Shown piece by piece: positions 27,836 through 36,226 of a DNA stretch of 64,000 nucleotides. Under the pieces are notes generated by a model. That model was not told the origin of the DNA, searched no databases, and was given only the letters and a program-made list of their open reading frames with translations. The translations under genes and the position numbers were made by a program. The DNA lies in contig WGNV01000002.1 of NCBI GenBank assembly GCA_016124375.1, positions 62,001 to 126,000 on the forward strand, given 5' to 3'. The stretch is from Tepidisphaera sp. Lineage in GTDB: Bacteria > Planctomycetota > Phycisphaerae > Phycisphaerales > UBA1924. Every line of letters begins with the position of its first letter. Position 1 is the first letter of the stretch.

Positions 27836-30241
27836 ATGTCGATCAAGACCCTCATTCCCAGCATGTTCCACCGGCGCTTGTTGCTGGTGCTGTGTCTCAT
27901 GGTTGCCGCCTTTGTGCCCTTGGGCCTGCAGCTGGCGCGGCTGACGCTGGTAAAGGGGCCGGACCTGAGACAGCAGGCCGAGAGCCGCCTGACGCGAAGT
28001 TGGCAGACGCCGACGGTGCGTGGGAGCATTGTGGATCGGAAGGGGCGGATCCTGGCGCAGGATCGGCCCAGCTATGACATTGCGGTGGATTATCAGGTGA
28101 TTAATGGAGACTGGGCGCGCGAGCAGGCGCGGGTGGCCGCCCGGCGGGGCGTGGGTTCGGCGTGGCTCAGCATGTCGCCCGAGGCCCGCGACGAGGAAGT
28201 TGCGAGGTACTTGCCGGCATTTCAGGTGCATCTGGATCGTGCGTGGGACGCGCTGGCCGCCCGTTGCGGCGTCACGCGGGCGTCCTTGGATCAGGCCCGG
28301 GACCGGACGATCCAGACCGTGGAGGCCAAGGCGGCGCACCTGGCCGACGCGCGACGAGAGCGCGAACTGGCCAACGCCAAGCAGCGCGGCACCGTGCTCA
28401 CGGAGGCCAGCCTGCGGTCGATTGAGCGCAAGGCGAGCCAGCCGATCGCCGAGATGCGCCAGCCCCACGTGCTGGTGCGGCGCGTCAGTGACGACATCGG
28501 GTTCGCGTGCCAGGTGTTGTCGGGCGAAGAGACGGACCTGGAGTTGCCGGCGGCCGCGGATCGGCTGAATGACGCACGGTCGGCCCGGACGATGACCGTG
28601 GACCGCGTGCCGGGGCTGGTAGTGCGGGATTCGGGAGACCGGGAGTATCCGTTCGAGACGCTGATCGTGAGCGTGGATCGCAGTTCGTTCCCGGGCGCGG
28701 TGCGCAGCGAGACGCCGATCGATGTCACCGTGAAGGGCGTGGCATCGCACCTGATTGGGCGCATGCGCGACAGGATCTACGGAAGCGCCGACGCCGAGGA
28801 TTCGCCCACCGGCAGGGCGTTTGTCGGCGACCCTGAGAAGCGCGAGGAGTATCTCAACTCAAACCCCGCCGCCCGGGCCGACGCGTACGCGCAGCTGGGC
28901 GTTGACCGGGGCTCATATCGCGATGGCGACCGGGTGGGCGATGCGGGGATCGAGCTGACGCAGGAGAACCTGCTGCGGGGGCTGCGTGGCGTGCAGACCA
29001 GCCGGCTGGATACAGGGGAGAAAATCACTGAGGCGCCGGTGCGGGGGCAGGACGTGCACCTGACGCTGGATGTGATGCTCCAGGCCCGAGTGCAGGCCCT
29101 CATGACCCCCGAGGCGGGTTTGGCGGTCGTTCAACCTTGGCATCATCAGGAGAGTTCCACGCAGCCGCTGGGCGCGCCGCTGTATGGGGCGGCGGTCGTC
29201 ATGGACATCGACACGGGCGACGTGCTGGCAATGGTCTCGACGCCCAGCTACACGCAGGAGGATCTGCTGGAGCATCGGGATCAGTTGCTGGCCGACAAGG
29301 TCGCGATGCCGCTGCTGAACCGCGCGACGCAGAAGTACTACACGCCGGGCTCGATCGTGAAGCCCCTCATGCTGTGCGGGGCGGTGCAGCGGCACGTGTT
29401 TGATATTCACGACACCATCGCGTGCAACGGTCACCTCTTCGAGAACCAGCCCAACATCTTCCGCTGCTGGATCTACAAGAAGTTTCAGACGACTCACACG
29501 GCGCTGTACGGGCACCCGCTGTCGCCCGACGAGGCGATCATGTGCTCGTGCAATATCTTCTTCTTCACGCTGGGTCGGCGCCTGGGGCCCGAGGGGGTGA
29601 TCTCGACCTACCAGGAGTTCGGCGTCGGCAGCACCTTCGACATGGGTGAGGGATATGAAGCCCCGGGGGCGCTGGGCTTCGATAAGAACGCCAAGGACTA
29701 CGGCATCAAACTGCCCGATGCGATCCAGATGGGCATCGGTCAAGGGCCGGTGACTTGGACGCCGCTGCACGCCGCCAACGCCTACGCCACGCTGGCTCGT
29801 CGCGGCATCTGGCAGTCGCCGCGGCTTATCACCGGCCGCCCGCGTCCGGAGCCGCACGATCTCGGGCTCGACCCCGCCGCGGTCGACGTCGCGATTCATG
29901 GCCTGGAGCGTTCCGCCAACGAGCACGAGGGCACGGGCAATCACATCGTTGTTGATGGCGTCGAAGAACCGATCTTCACCGACAAGTCGGTGGACGTGTG
30001 GGGCAAGACCGGCACCGCCGCGGCTCCCAAGATCTACAACGACCCCGACGGCAAAGATGGCCCCGCGCCGCCCGAACTGCTGGAAGAGGGGGACCACAGC
30101 TGGTTCGTCGTGATGGTCGGTCACGGCGCGCCCAAGTACATCATCTCCTGCGTCATCGATTACGGCGGCTCGGGCGGCAAGGTCTCCGGGCCCATTGTCA
30201 ATCAGATCATTCATGCCATGCAGTTGGAGGGGTACCTCTAG
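27836..30241 (+). CDS. mrdA: Penicillin-binding protein 2 (elongasome transpeptidase)
   Basis: 801 residues; cross-links peptidoglycan during side-wall growth. One N-terminal TM (about 12-30), a non-penicillin-binding pedestal beginning RGSIVDRKGRILAQD, then the transpeptidase with S506-I-V-K, S571-C-N and K724-T-G. It is some 170 residues longer than the E. coli enzyme because of a helical insertion in the pedestal (about residues 95-240). ATG 27836 precedes the TM; ATG 27827 is an alternative. rodA follows immediately (TAGTG overlap), the standard pair. Shows that this planctomycete-like organism keeps a peptidoglycan elongation system. Confidence 0.93.
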   Translation: MSIKTLIPSMFHRRLLLVLCLMVAAFVPLGLQLARLTLVKGPDLRQQAESRLTRSWQTPTVRGSIVDRKGRILAQDRPSYDIAVDYQVINGDWAREQARVAARRGVGSAWLSMSPEARDEEVARYLPAFQVHLDRAWDALAARCGVTRASLDQARDRTIQTVEAKAAHLADARRERELANAKQRGTVLTEASLRSIERKASQPIAEMRQPHVLVRRVSDDIGFACQVLSGEETDLELPAAADRLNDARSARTMTVDRVPGLVVRDSGDREYPFETLIVSVDRSSFPGAVRSETPIDVTVKGVASHLIGRMRDRIYGSADAEDSPTGRAFVGDPEKREEYLNSNPAARADAYAQLGVDRGSYRDGDRVGDAGIELTQENLLRGLRGVQTSRLDTGEKITEAPVRGQDVHLTLDVMLQARVQALMTPEAGLAVVQPWHHQESSTQPLGAPLYGAAVVMDIDTGDVLAMVSTPSYTQEDLLEHRDQLLADKVAMPLLNRATQKYYTPGSIVKPLMLCGAVQRHVFDIHDTIACNGHLFENQPNIFRCWIYKKFQTTHTALYGHPLSPDEAIMCSCNIFFFTLGRRLGPEGVISTYQEFGVGSTFDMGEGYEAPGALGFDKNAKDYGIKLPDAIQMGIGQGPVTWTPLHAANAYATLARRGIWQSPRLITGRPRPEPHDLGLDPAAVDVAIHGLERSANEHEGTGNHIVVDGVEEPIFTDKSVDVWGKTGTAAAPKIYNDPDGKDGPAPPELLEEGDHSWFVVMVGHGAPKYIISCVIDYGGSGGKVSGPIVNQIIHAMQLEGYL

Positions 30242-31458
30242 TGCCCTTCTTCAGCGAGGCCGCCGCCGACAGACCCGTGGCGAACTTTGCGCGGCGGGTC
30301 GCCCACATCACGGCGAACATCGGGCCGGCGTGGCTGACGCTGTTTGCGTCGCTGGGGCTGGCGCTCGTGGGCGTGCACGCCATCGATCTCGGGGCCACCG
30401 CGAAGCCGGTGGGATTCCTGGCGCCGATGGCTTTCAAGCAGGCGGTGTACGTGGGCCTGGGATTGCTGGCGTGCGTGGTGATGACGCTGCCCCGCTATCG
30501 CTTTCTTGGGGCGATATCGTGGGGCCTTTACGCCATCATCATCGCGAGCCTCGTGTTTCTGCTGCTGCCTTTCGTGCCAACCTGGCTCGTGCGCCCGCGC
30601 AACGGCGCCCGGGGATGGATCGACCTCGGGCCGTTTGACCTTCAGCCCAGCGAGTTGGCCAAGATCGCCTGGACTTTGACGATCGCGTGGTATCTGCGGT
30701 TCCGCGCGAATCATCGCACGCTGCGCGGCCTGTTGCCCCCGGCCATCATCACCGGCGTGCCGGTCGCGCTCATCACCCTCGAGCCCGACCTGGGCAACGC
30801 GGCGCTGTTCATCCCCGCGCTGTTCGCGATTCTGGTGGCCGCCGGGGCGAAACTCAAGCATTTGGCGTTGATCGTGACGATCGCCGCCATGGCCGCCCCC
30901 GCGGCCTACCCGTTGCTGCTACCTCACCAAAAAGCCCGGATCATCGGCATGGTCTTGCAGGCCAAGGGCGATGCGAGCGCCGACCAGGACATCAACATGC
31001 AGAGCGTGACGGCGCAGCGCCTGGTCGGCGCGGGGCAGGAGGCGGGCGTGGGGGCGAGCCGCACGCGCACGCTCGTGCACTTCAACGCACTGCCCGAGCG
31101 CGAGAACGACATGGTCTTCGCGGTCGTGGCAAATCGTTTCGGCTTTCTGGGCGGGCTCACGCTGATCGGGCTGTATGTGGCATGGATCGTCGGGGCGATC
31201 TGGACCGCGGGGCTCTGCCGGGAGCCCTTCGGACGGCTCGTGCCTGTCGGGCTGGCCGCGTTCGTCAGCGTGCAGGCGTTCATCAACATTGGCATGAATC
31301 TGGGGCTTTTGCCCATCATCGGCATCACGCTGCCCTTTGTCAGTCAAGGAGGCAGCAGCGAGATCACGATGTGGGTGATGACCGGGCTGATCCTGAGCAT
31401 CGCAGCGCGGCGGCCCCACGCGATGCTCCGGCATTCCTTCGAGTACGACGATGATTGA
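30241..31458 (+). CDS. rodA: Rod-shape SEDS glycosyltransferase RodA
   Basis: 405 residues with about ten TM helices. SEDS-family motifs: NGARGWIDLGPFDLQPSELAK, LEPDLGNAALF and LPFVSQGGSSE. Polymerises lipid II glycans and works with PBP2. GTG 30241 overlaps the mrdA stop by one base. The last gene of a two-gene operon. Confidence 0.95.
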   Translation: MPFFSEAAADRPVANFARRVAHITANIGPAWLTLFASLGLALVGVHAIDLGATAKPVGFLAPMAFKQAVYVGLGLLACVVMTLPRYRFLGAISWGLYAIIIASLVFLLLPFVPTWLVRPRNGARGWIDLGPFDLQPSELAKIAWTLTIAWYLRFRANHRTLRGLLPPAIITGVPVALITLEPDLGNAALFIPALFAILVAAGAKLKHLALIVTIAAMAAPAAYPLLLPHQKARIIGMVLQAKGDASADQDINMQSVTAQRLVGAGQEAGVGASRTRTLVHFNALPERENDMVFAVVANRFGFLGGLTLIGLYVAWIVGAIWTAGLCREPFGRLVPVGLAAFVSVQAFINIGMNLGLLPIIGITLPFVSQGGSSEITMWVMTGLILSIAARRPHAMLRHSFEYDDD

Positions 31459-31663
31459 CCGGTACTCGCCGGGCAGGCGCCGGAGTACACCACAGAGCTA
31501 CACAGGCCCAGAGAAGACGGAAGGAGAAGACAAGACGGATGGAGAGGACAGGAAAAGATGCGCCGAGATAGAAGAGGAACAAGAGACCGGAGCGCGAAGC
31601 CGACAAGAGCTTTCGGCAGATCTGTGAGCTCGTGCGGCGAGCCACGCGAATACGCTCACTGCG

Positions 31664-32488
31664 ATGTCCAAGCCACATGTTCACGGCCCGCTCCCTGCCT
31701 TGCCAACCCAACCTCTGCCGCCGACGCCCGAGTTTCTTGAGCGGGCCAGGGTCATCGGCATCGAGTTCGACGACAGCGACTTGCCCCGCCTGGGCCGCTA
31801 CCTCGCGATGCTGCTGGCGGCCAATGAGGTCACCAATCTGACCGCGATCCGCGATGCCGGCGAAGCCTGGATCCGCCACATCCTTGATTCGCTCCAGTTG
31901 CTGCCCATGCTCGCCGACCTGCCCGCGGGAGCGAAGGTGATCGACGTTGGCAGTGGGGGCGGCTTGCCGGGCGTGCCGCTGGCGGTGTGCATGCCTCAGT
32001 TGTCGTTCACGTTGTTGGAGGCGACCGGCAAGAAGGTCGAGTTCCTCCGTGAGGTCATCAAGGCGCTGTCCCTTGCGAACTGTGCCGTGGTGCAGGCCCG
32101 CGCCGAAGCCGCGGGGCAGGACCGGGGCGAGCGAGGCGGATCCGGCCGAACCGGCGCGATGCGTGAGTCGTTCGATGCCGTGGTCGCCCGGGCCGTCGGC
32201 CCGCTGCCCGTGCTCGCCGAGCTCACAGTGCCCCTGGCCAAGGTGGGCGGGCTGGTGCTGCTCATCAAGGGTGAGCGGGCGGAGACCGAGGTCGCCGAGG
32301 CCGAGGGGGCGTTGCACATGCTTAAGGCGACGCACGAGGCGACGGTCGTGACGCCCACTTCGCGCGTGGTCGTGCTCGGGAAGCAGAGCGCCACGCCCCG
32401 CACTTACCCACGCGCCGACGGCGAACCCAAGCGAGCGCCGCTGGGCGTCAAGAAGCCCGGGCGCGATTCAGATACATCGCGCGACTGA
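31664..32488 (+). CDS. rsmG: 16S rRNA (guanine-N7)-methyltransferase RsmG
   Basis: 274 residues. Methylates G527 (E. coli numbering) of 16S rRNA using SAM. Motifs: NLTAIRD, HILDSLQLL, VIDVGSGGGLPGVPLA (SAM loop), LLEATGKKVEFLREV, ARAVGPLPVLAELT, and the C-terminal YPRADGEPKRAPLG. A Gly/Arg-rich insertion sits near residue 155. TACGCT at 31651-31656 ends 7 nt before ATG; no Shine-Dalgarno is seen. The usual gid/par neighbours are absent here. Confidence 0.94.
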   Translation: MSKPHVHGPLPALPTQPLPPTPEFLERARVIGIEFDDSDLPRLGRYLAMLLAANEVTNLTAIRDAGEAWIRHILDSLQLLPMLADLPAGAKVIDVGSGGGLPGVPLAVCMPQLSFTLLEATGKKVEFLREVIKALSLANCAVVQARAEAAGQDRGERGGSGRTGAMRESFDAVVARAVGPLPVLAELTVPLAKVGGLVLLIKGERAETEVAEAEGALHMLKATHEATVVTPTSRVVVLGKQSATPRTYPRADGEPKRAPLGVKKPGRDSDTSRD

Positions 32489-32516
32489 CCCAAACCGAAC
32501 CCGACTACGCTTCCTT

Positions 32517-34649
32517 GTGCTCCTCGGCGCGGCTGACATCCTCTCTCCCGGCGGCCCCATCTCCCAGCGCCTCGGGCCGGGCTTTGAGTCTCGCCCCGAG
32601 CAGGTGACGATGGCCCAGGCTGTCGCCGCGGCCATGGAGTCGAAATCGCACCTGCTTGTCGAGGCGGGCACGGGCGTGGGCAAGAGCTACGCGTACCTCG
32701 TGCCGGCGATGCTGCGGGCCCTGAAGGGCGAGCGCGTCGTCATCGCCACGAACACGATCGCGCTGCAGGAGCAACTCGTCGAGAAGGACATTCCGCTGTT
32801 GCGCGACCTCATCGCCCCGCTCGCGACGCTCCAGACCGATGTCGATCGCGACATCGACGCACCGCCACCGGGCATCCACCCGGTGCTGGTGAAGGGTCGG
32901 GGTAACTACGTCAGCGTGCGGCGCCTGAAGCTCGCCAGCGAGCGACAGGATCGGCTGTTTTCCGATCCGGCCGCCCGGCGCTCGCTGCACGTCATCGAAG
33001 ATTGGGCGATGACGACGACCGACGGCACGCTGTCGACGCTGCCGCCACTCGAGCGGGGCGGGGTGTGGGACAAGGTGCAGAGCGACTCGGGCAACTGCAT
33101 GGGGCGGCGATGCCCGACCTTTGAGCAGTGCTTCTACCAGCGTGCCCGCGCCGAACTCGACCGGGCCAACCTGCTGATCTGCAATCACGCGTTGTTCTTC
33201 TCCGACCTCGCGCTGCGCAGCCAGGAAGTTGGTTTCCTGCCCGAGTACCACCACGTGGTGCTTGACGAAGCCCACCACGTGGAAGACGTGGCGGGTGAGC
33301 ACTTCGGTGTCTCGCTCGCCGAGGGGCGGGTGGCACACCTCTTGACCACCCTGCATCACGCCCGCACCGGCAAGGGCTACCTCTCGCATCTCCCGCTGCT
33401 GGCGGGCGAGCCTGATGCGGTGTCGCGGGCGATTCGGCTTGTCGAGCAGGCGGCCGCCGCGACGCGGGTCTTTTTCGACGATCTGCATTCGCTGATCGCC
33501 CGGGGCGGTGGGGGCAGCGGGGGCGCCTCATGGACGCACGCGGGCAGCGCGAGCCCCCAGGAGAACTCGCTGCGGCTGCGTTCGCCCGGCGCCATCAACA
33601 ACGTGTTGTCTCCCGCGATGCGTGAACTTTCGTTGCGGCTCAAAGCCCTTCGCGAGGCTGTGAAGAACGAGCCCGATCGCTACGAGCTCAACAGCTACGC
33701 CCAGCGTGCCGAGATGATCGCGGCCGACGCGGAGGTGCTGGTGTCGCAGACCTTGTCGGGGTGCGCCTACTGGGGCGAAGTGAGCCGGGGAATCGATGAA
33801 TCACGCCCGCGCATCACCCTGGCCTGCGCCCCGATCGAGGTCGGGCCCATCTTGAAGGAGCGTCTCTTCCGCCAGCCCCACAGCGTGATTTTGACGAGCG
33901 CCACGCTCGCCACCCGCACTGCGCGAAAGGACGAGACCAGCGAAGCGGCGGAGACGGCGTTCGCGCATGTGCTGGCGAGGCTCGGCTGCGAAGGGGCCAA
34001 GACCCTGCAGCTCGGCAGCCCGTTCGATTACGCCACGCAGGTGCGGTTCATGGTCGATCCCCCTGCTGTCAACGCCGTTGATGACTCCGACGCACGCAAC
34101 CCTCTCTCGCCTCTCTCCCGCACCATCTTCAAGCATGTGCGAGAGACCAACGGCGGGGCCTTTGTGCTCTTCACGAGTTTTTCGCAGCTCAACCGCTGCG
34201 CCAGCGAGCTCGCGGGCCTGCTGGCGGCCGCGGGGTTGCCACTGCTGGCCCAGGGCCGCGATGGCTCGCGTGGGGCGATTTTGCAGCGTTTCCGCGAGAA
34301 CGAGCGGAGCGTGCTCTTTGGAGCCGCGAGTTTCTGGCAGGGGGTGGATGTGCGCGGGCAGGCGCTTCGCAACGTCATCATCACCAAGCTGCCGTTCGAT
34401 CCGCCCGATCGCCCGCTCACGCAAGCCCGCTACGAGCTCATCGAATCCCGTGGCGGCAACAGTTTCATGGAAGATTCCCTGCCCCGGGCCGTCATCAAGT
34501 TCAAGCAAGGGTTCGGCCGTCTGATCCGCAGCCGCGATGACAGCGGACGGGTTGTCGTGCTCGATGAACGCGTGCTGACCGCCCGGTACGGACGGATCTT
34601 TCTCGCATCGCTTCCCAAGGGAATACGGGTGGAAAAGCCGGGCGACTGA
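32517..34649 (+). CDS. DinG-like ATP-dependent DNA helicase
   Basis: 710 residues, superfamily 2 XPD/DinG type 5'-3' helicase. Walker A in EAGTGVGKSYAYLVP, DEAH box in VVLDEAHHVED, and the iron-sulfur cysteines in NCMGRRCPTFEQCF plus the later NLLICNHALFF. C-terminal motifs: VLFGAASFWQGVDVRG and KQGFGRLIRSRDDSG. Probably unwinds R-loops or damaged DNA. GTG 32517 is preceded by TACGCT (32506-32511), so the message may be leaderless. Confidence 0.9.
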   Translation: MLLGAADILSPGGPISQRLGPGFESRPEQVTMAQAVAAAMESKSHLLVEAGTGVGKSYAYLVPAMLRALKGERVVIATNTIALQEQLVEKDIPLLRDLIAPLATLQTDVDRDIDAPPPGIHPVLVKGRGNYVSVRRLKLASERQDRLFSDPAARRSLHVIEDWAMTTTDGTLSTLPPLERGGVWDKVQSDSGNCMGRRCPTFEQCFYQRARAELDRANLLICNHALFFSDLALRSQEVGFLPEYHHVVLDEAHHVEDVAGEHFGVSLAEGRVAHLLTTLHHARTGKGYLSHLPLLAGEPDAVSRAIRLVEQAAAATRVFFDDLHSLIARGGGGSGGASWTHAGSASPQENSLRLRSPGAINNVLSPAMRELSLRLKALREAVKNEPDRYELNSYAQRAEMIAADAEVLVSQTLSGCAYWGEVSRGIDESRPRITLACAPIEVGPILKERLFRQPHSVILTSATLATRTARKDETSEAAETAFAHVLARLGCEGAKTLQLGSPFDYATQVRFMVDPPAVNAVDDSDARNPLSPLSRTIFKHVRETNGGAFVLFTSFSQLNRCASELAGLLAAAGLPLLAQGRDGSRGAILQRFRENERSVLFGAASFWQGVDVRGQALRNVIITKLPFDPPDRPLTQARYELIESRGGNSFMEDSLPRAVIKFKQGFGRLIRSRDDSGRVVVLDERVLTARYGRIFLASLPKGIRVEKPGD

Positions 34650-34705
34650 GCCCAGCTCGATGCCGCGTGCCTTGCGGCCTTCTCGCACATCACTATTCTG
34701 ATCCG

Positions 34706-35359
34706 ATGCCCAAATCCCCCGCCAAGCGAGCGAGCGAATACGACGTCCATCCCGGAGTCGCGATGGTCCAGAAGTGGATCGCCGACCTGCCGGCCAAGAC
34801 CGGGCGCTCGCTCGACGATTGGCTCGCCCGGATCGAGAAGGACGCCCCGCGCGACGCCAAAGGCCGCGTTGCGTGGCTCAAGGCCGAGGGCCTTGGTACC
34901 AACACCGCGTCGTGGCTGGCGAACAAGTCGCTCGGAAGCCCGGAAGGCTTCGCCGATGACGACCCCGATTCCTATCTTGCCCAAGCCCCCAAACTCGTCG
35001 ACGCCATGTACGCCGGCAAGAAGGCCCATCTCCGGCCGATCTACGACGCGCTACTCGCGCACGCCCGCGAGACCTTTCCGGATCTGCGTGTCTGCCCCTG
35101 CCAAACCATGGTCCCGTTCTATCGGACGTTCGTTTTCGCCCAGGTGAAGCCGACGACCAACAGCCGCGTCGACCTTGGTCTGGCCCTCGCCAAGCACAAG
35201 GGAGCCTTGCCGGACATGCTCATCGATACCGGAGGATTGGCGAAAAAGGACCGCATTACCCATCGAATTCCGCTCGAATCACCCTCCGACATCACGCCGC
35301 AGGTCCTGAAATGGCTTCGGCGGGCGTACGACCTTGACGCCCCCAAATCCGCCCCCTGA
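34706..35359 (+). CDS. DUF4287 and DUF5655 domain protein
   Basis: 217 residues. The N-terminal ~60 residues (HPGVAMVQKWIADLPAKTGR, then AWLKAEGLGTNTASWLA) match DUF4287; the C-terminal half (YDALLAHARETFPDL, VDLGLALAK) matches DUF5655, a small transporter- or DNA-associated domain of unknown action. Cytosolic. TATTCT (34694-34699) ends 6 nt before ATG with no Shine-Dalgarno. Stand-alone gene; function unknown. Confidence 0.8.
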   Translation: MPKSPAKRASEYDVHPGVAMVQKWIADLPAKTGRSLDDWLARIEKDAPRDAKGRVAWLKAEGLGTNTASWLANKSLGSPEGFADDDPDSYLAQAPKLVDAMYAGKKAHLRPIYDALLAHARETFPDLRVCPCQTMVPFYRTFVFAQVKPTTNSRVDLGLALAKHKGALPDMLIDTGGLAKKDRITHRIPLESPSDITPQVLKWLRRAYDLDAPKSAP

Positions 35360-35404
35360 CCAGGCCCGACCGGCCGGATCGCGAGATCTTCCCAGCCTGA
35401 AGGG

Positions 35405-35432
35405 TTTACTTTTGCCCGCGTTCGAGTAGGCT
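35405..35432 (+). promoter_or_regulatory. Candidate promoter of the sorting-tail protein gene
   Basis: TTTACT (35405-35410), 16-bp spacer, TAGGCT (35427-35432). It lies 54 bp before the ATG at 35486, which has its own GAGGGAGAG ribosome site. The TAnnnT -10 form matches other boxes in the window. The match to consensus is only partial. Confidence 0.35.
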
Positions 35433-35485
35433 ACCGTTGCCGTGTGCCGGGCATTCTCGTCCGCGCGCGATGAGGGAGAGACAGC

Positions 35486-36214
35486 ATGCGTCACTACTTT
35501 GCTGCGTTCGCGGCTTCGTCGGTCCTGCTCTTTGCCGGCTCGGTGGCGTGTGGCCAGTTGGCGATCGTCAACAACATGGCCGGCAGCTACATGGACATCA
35601 GCAGCACAGGAACGCCGCTCAACCTCAGTGATGATGGCCAAGTGACCCTTATCACCGGCATCAACGCGACCATCTTCAACACCAACGTCGTCACCATCAG
35701 CAACAACATGGCGGTCGGCTTCGGAACCGCCGCCTCCGGTGGTACTGCCCCGCCCTCCAACACGACACTCCCCAACAACAGCTTCTTCGGCGGCAACCAG
35801 GCCGTCGCCGTGCTCTGGGACAACCCCGGCCCGGGTACGGGTGGCATGTCGGGCGTCTTCTACCAGGAGTTCGCCGACATGTACGTCATCCAGTGGAACA
35901 TGCTGCCCAAGGGCGACCCGGGCAGCACCGCCACCGTCGAACTCCAGGTCTTCGGCGGCGCCGCCCGCCGGGGCGAGGTCTACGCCCAGTGGCTCTTTCA
36001 GGATGTCGAGCAATCCGGCGTGCGCCGCTTCGGCACCGTCGGCTACCAGTCGGGCATCGACTCTCAGTTCAACGACATCCTGTACAGCATCGACCAGAAC
36101 AACGTCGAGTTCATCCGCAACGGCACGGTGCTGACGCTGACGACCGCCGTCCCCGCGCCGGGCGCGCTGCTCGTGATGCTCGGGCTGGCACCGCTCTCGC
36201 GCCGGCGTCGCTGA
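35486..36214 (+). CDS. Secreted protein with C-terminal PEP-CTERM-like sorting tail
   Basis: 242 residues. Signal peptide MRHYFAAFAASSVLLFAGSVACGQ, a ~190-residue beta-rich, Asn/Gly-rich body, and a C-terminal tail VPAPGALLVMLGLAPLSRRRR: short motif, hydrophobic helix, Arg cluster. Such tails direct exosortase-type processing and are abundant in planctomycetes. Function of the body is unknown. The sorting enzyme is not in the window. Confidence 0.85.
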   Translation: MRHYFAAFAASSVLLFAGSVACGQLAIVNNMAGSYMDISSTGTPLNLSDDGQVTLITGINATIFNTNVVTISNNMAVGFGTAASGGTAPPSNTTLPNNSFFGGNQAVAVLWDNPGPGTGGMSGVFYQEFADMYVIQWNMLPKGDPGSTATVELQVFGGAARRGEVYAQWLFQDVEQSGVRRFGTVGYQSGIDSQFNDILYSIDQNNVEFIRNGTVLTLTTAVPAPGALLVMLGLAPLSRRRR

Positions 36215-36226
36215 GGCGACACGCCG

